From NCBI RefSeq assembly GCF_016925675.1, contig NZ_CP070506.1, positions 5,516,501 through 5,580,500 on the forward strand: a stretch of DNA of 64,000 nt, written 5' to 3'. Positions 62,726-64,000 of this stretch are shown here, piece by piece. Source of the DNA: Pseudomonas hygromyciniae. Its GTDB lineage: Bacteria; Pseudomonadota; Gammaproteobacteria; Pseudomonadales; Pseudomonadaceae. Position 1 is the first letter of the stretch; every line of letters starts with the position of its first letter. The position numbers and the translations under genes are program-made. The notes under the pieces are model-generated. The model made no database searches, had not been told where the DNA came from, and worked only from the letters and a program-made list of their open reading frames with translations.

Positions 62726-64000
62726 ATGCCGAATCGTGTCGTGCTCGATGCCAAGACCGCCCGTTGGTTACCCTGGGTGGTAGCGATTGCCTTCTTCATG
62801 CAGTCGCTCGACGGCACGATTCTCAACACGGCCCTGCCCGCCATGGCCGAGGACCTGGCGGAAAACCCGCTGCGCATGCAAGGCGTGATCATCGCCTACA
62901 TGCTCACCGTGGCCTTGCTGATCCCGGCCTCGGGCTGGATCGCCGACCGTTTCGGCACCAAGAAGATTTTCTTCGGCGCGATCATGCTGTTCAGCATCGG
63001 CTCGCTGCTGTGCGCCCTGTCCAGCAGCCTGACCATGTTGGTGGGCGCCCGGGTGATCCAGGGCCTGGGCGGCGCGCTGATGCTGCCCGTCGGCCGGCTG
63101 GTGGTGCTGCGCGCCTACCCGCGCTCGGAGCTGGTGCGGATCATGGGCTTTATCACCATTCCCGGCCTGCTCGGCCCCCTGCTCGGCCCGACCATGGGCG
63201 GCTGGATGGTGCAATACCTGACCTGGCACTGGATTTTCCTGATCAACCTGCCGGTGGGCATGCTCGGCTGTTACGCCGTGTGGAAATTCATCCCCGACCT
63301 GCGCGGCACTGAGCGTACACGCTTCGACAGCCTGGGCTTTTTGCTGTTTGGCGCGGCGATGGTGCTGATCACCATTGCCATGGAAGGCCTGGGCGAGCTG
63401 CACCTGCCGCACTTGCGGGTGATGTTGCTGCTGTTCGGCGGCATGGCTTGCCTGGCGGCCTACTGGCTGCGCGCCGGGCATATCGAAAACCCGCTGTTCT
63501 CGCCGGTGCTGTTCAAGACCCGGACCTTTGCCGTGGGCATTCTCGGCAACCTGTTCGCCCGCCTGGGCAGCGGCGCCCTGCCGTTCCTCGTGCCCTTGCT
63601 GTTGCAGATCGCCCTGGGCTATTCGCCGTCCCAGGCCGGGATGAGCATGTTGCCCCTGGCGGCGGCGGCCATGGTCGCCAAGTCCATCGCCCGGCCGCTG
63701 ATCGAACGCCTGGGCTATCGCATCGTGCTCACCGGCAACACCTTGCTCCTGGGCATGATGCTGGCGAGCATGGGCCTGGTCAGCGAGCAGACGCCGTACC
63801 CGCTGCTACTGGCTATGCTCGCGGTGCTGGGGGCGATCAACTCCCTGCAATTTACCGCGATGAACACCGTGACCCTGATCGACCTCGACGATGCCCAGGC
63901 CAGCAGCGGCAACAGTTTGCTGTCGGTGGTGGCGCAACTGGCCCTGAGCCTGGGGGTGGCCTGCGCCGGTGCCCTGCTCGGCGGGTTTACCGCCGAGGCC
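62726..64000 (+). CDS. DHA2-type MFS transporter (3' end outside window)
   Basis: The first 425 residues of an MFS exporter of the 14-helix DHA2/EmrB or MdtD type are in view. Motif A is present as SGWIADRFGTKKIFF and motif C-like sequence as GLLGPLLGPTMGGWM. The first helix carries MQSLDGTILNTALPAMA, the typical D1 motif. AAGGG lies five bases before the ATG, and the gene is 36 bases after rhlA, so the two are likely one operon. An MFS gene also accompanies rhl genes in P. aeruginosa (rhlC) and Burkholderia, where export of the lipid is suspected. Confidence 0.9.
   Translation, partial: MPNRVVLDAKTARWLPWVVAIAFFMQSLDGTILNTALPAMAEDLAENPLRMQGVIIAYMLTVALLIPASGWIADRFGTKKIFFGAIMLFSIGSLLCALSSSLTMLVGARVIQGLGGALMLPVGRLVVLRAYPRSELVRIMGFITIPGLLGPLLGPTMGGWMVQYLTWHWIFLINLPVGMLGCYAVWKFIPDLRGTERTRFDSLGFLLFGAAMVLITIAMEGLGELHLPHLRVMLLLFGGMACLAAYWLRAGHIENPLFSPVLFKTRTFAVGILGNLFARLGSGALPFLVPLLLQIALGYSPSQAGMSMLPLAAAAMVAKSIARPLIERLGYRIVLTGNTLLLGMMLASMGLVSEQTPYPLLLAMLAVLGAINSLQFTAMNTVTLIDLDDAQASSGNSLLSVVAQLALSLGVACAGALLGGFTAEA

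Noticed and set aside
1..64000. CRISPR array, tRNA, rRNA, insertion sequence or prophage
   Set aside because: Repeats in the window are REP/REPIN palindromes with irregular spacing rather than CRISPR; no tRNA or rRNA sequence or transposase/integrase frame was recognised.

Overview
This is a 64 kb stretch of a GC-rich pseudomonad chromosome, most likely from the Pseudomonas fluorescens group. That assignment rests on gene content (CreBCD, GbcAB, DgcAB, SoxBDAG, CdhR/CdhABC, CbcXWV, BetIBA), on codon use, and on many Pseudomonas-type REP/REPIN palindromes between genes. No tRNA, rRNA, insertion sequence, prophage or CRISPR array was recognised. The window cuts a TonB-dependent receptor at its left edge and an MFS transporter at its right edge.

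Layout. Bases 1-2670 hold the end of a siderophore receptor gene with a PepSY membrane protein and a tiny membrane protein. Bases 2835-9983 hold a GST, the creBCD two-component locus (minus strand), a retropepsin-like periplasmic protein, a YihG-type acyltransferase, a DUF2780 protein and an orphan RskA-like protein. Bases 10115-19114 (minus strand) form a one-carbon block, transcribed glyA-soxB-soxD-soxA-soxG-purU-fdhA. Bases 19351-25593 hold a TraX-like protein, threonine aldolase, and a divergent set of a tryptophan 2-monooxygenase-type flavoenzyme, an NCS1 permease and a nitrilase-fold amidohydrolase. Bases 25596-37160 hold gbcB/gbcA, a 0.9 kb non-coding region rich in DnaA boxes, and the dipeptidase-DUF5943-dgcA-dgcB-etfA-etfB run. 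Bases 37161-44336 hold two small conserved genes, a large nested palindrome, cdhR and the carnitine operon caiX-cdhC-cdhA-cdhB. Bases 44443-57534 hold gbdR, sdaB, cbcXWV, betT and betIBA. Bases 57781-64000 hold an RraA-like gene, a TldD/TldE-like pair, a RhlA homologue and a DHA2-type MFS transporter.

How the genes work together. Most of the window is one catabolic programme for quaternary amines. Choline enters through BetT or CbcXWV and is oxidised by BetA and BetB to glycine betaine under BetI. Carnitine, bound by CaiX, is turned into betaine by CdhA, CdhC and CdhB under CdhR. GbcAB, DgcAB (with its own ETF) and SoxBDAG remove the three methyl groups in turn. FdhA and PurU handle the released one-carbon units, GlyA makes serine from glycine, and SdaB turns serine into pyruvate. 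GbdR is the expected master activator.

Most unusual signal. The intergenic region 28501-29070 carries five exact same-strand TTATCCACA boxes, several near matches, two copies of a roughly 106 bp core at a 182 bp period that includes a stem-loop, and AT-rich 13-mer-like sequences. More exact boxes lie in the flanking genes. It looks like a DnaA-titration, DnaA-regulatory or secondary origin-like locus inside a catabolic cluster. Second in interest are the roughly 930 bp nested palindrome at 38029-38960, the possible indole/phenylacetamide pathway at 21257-25593, and the rhlA-MFS pair with a structured leader.
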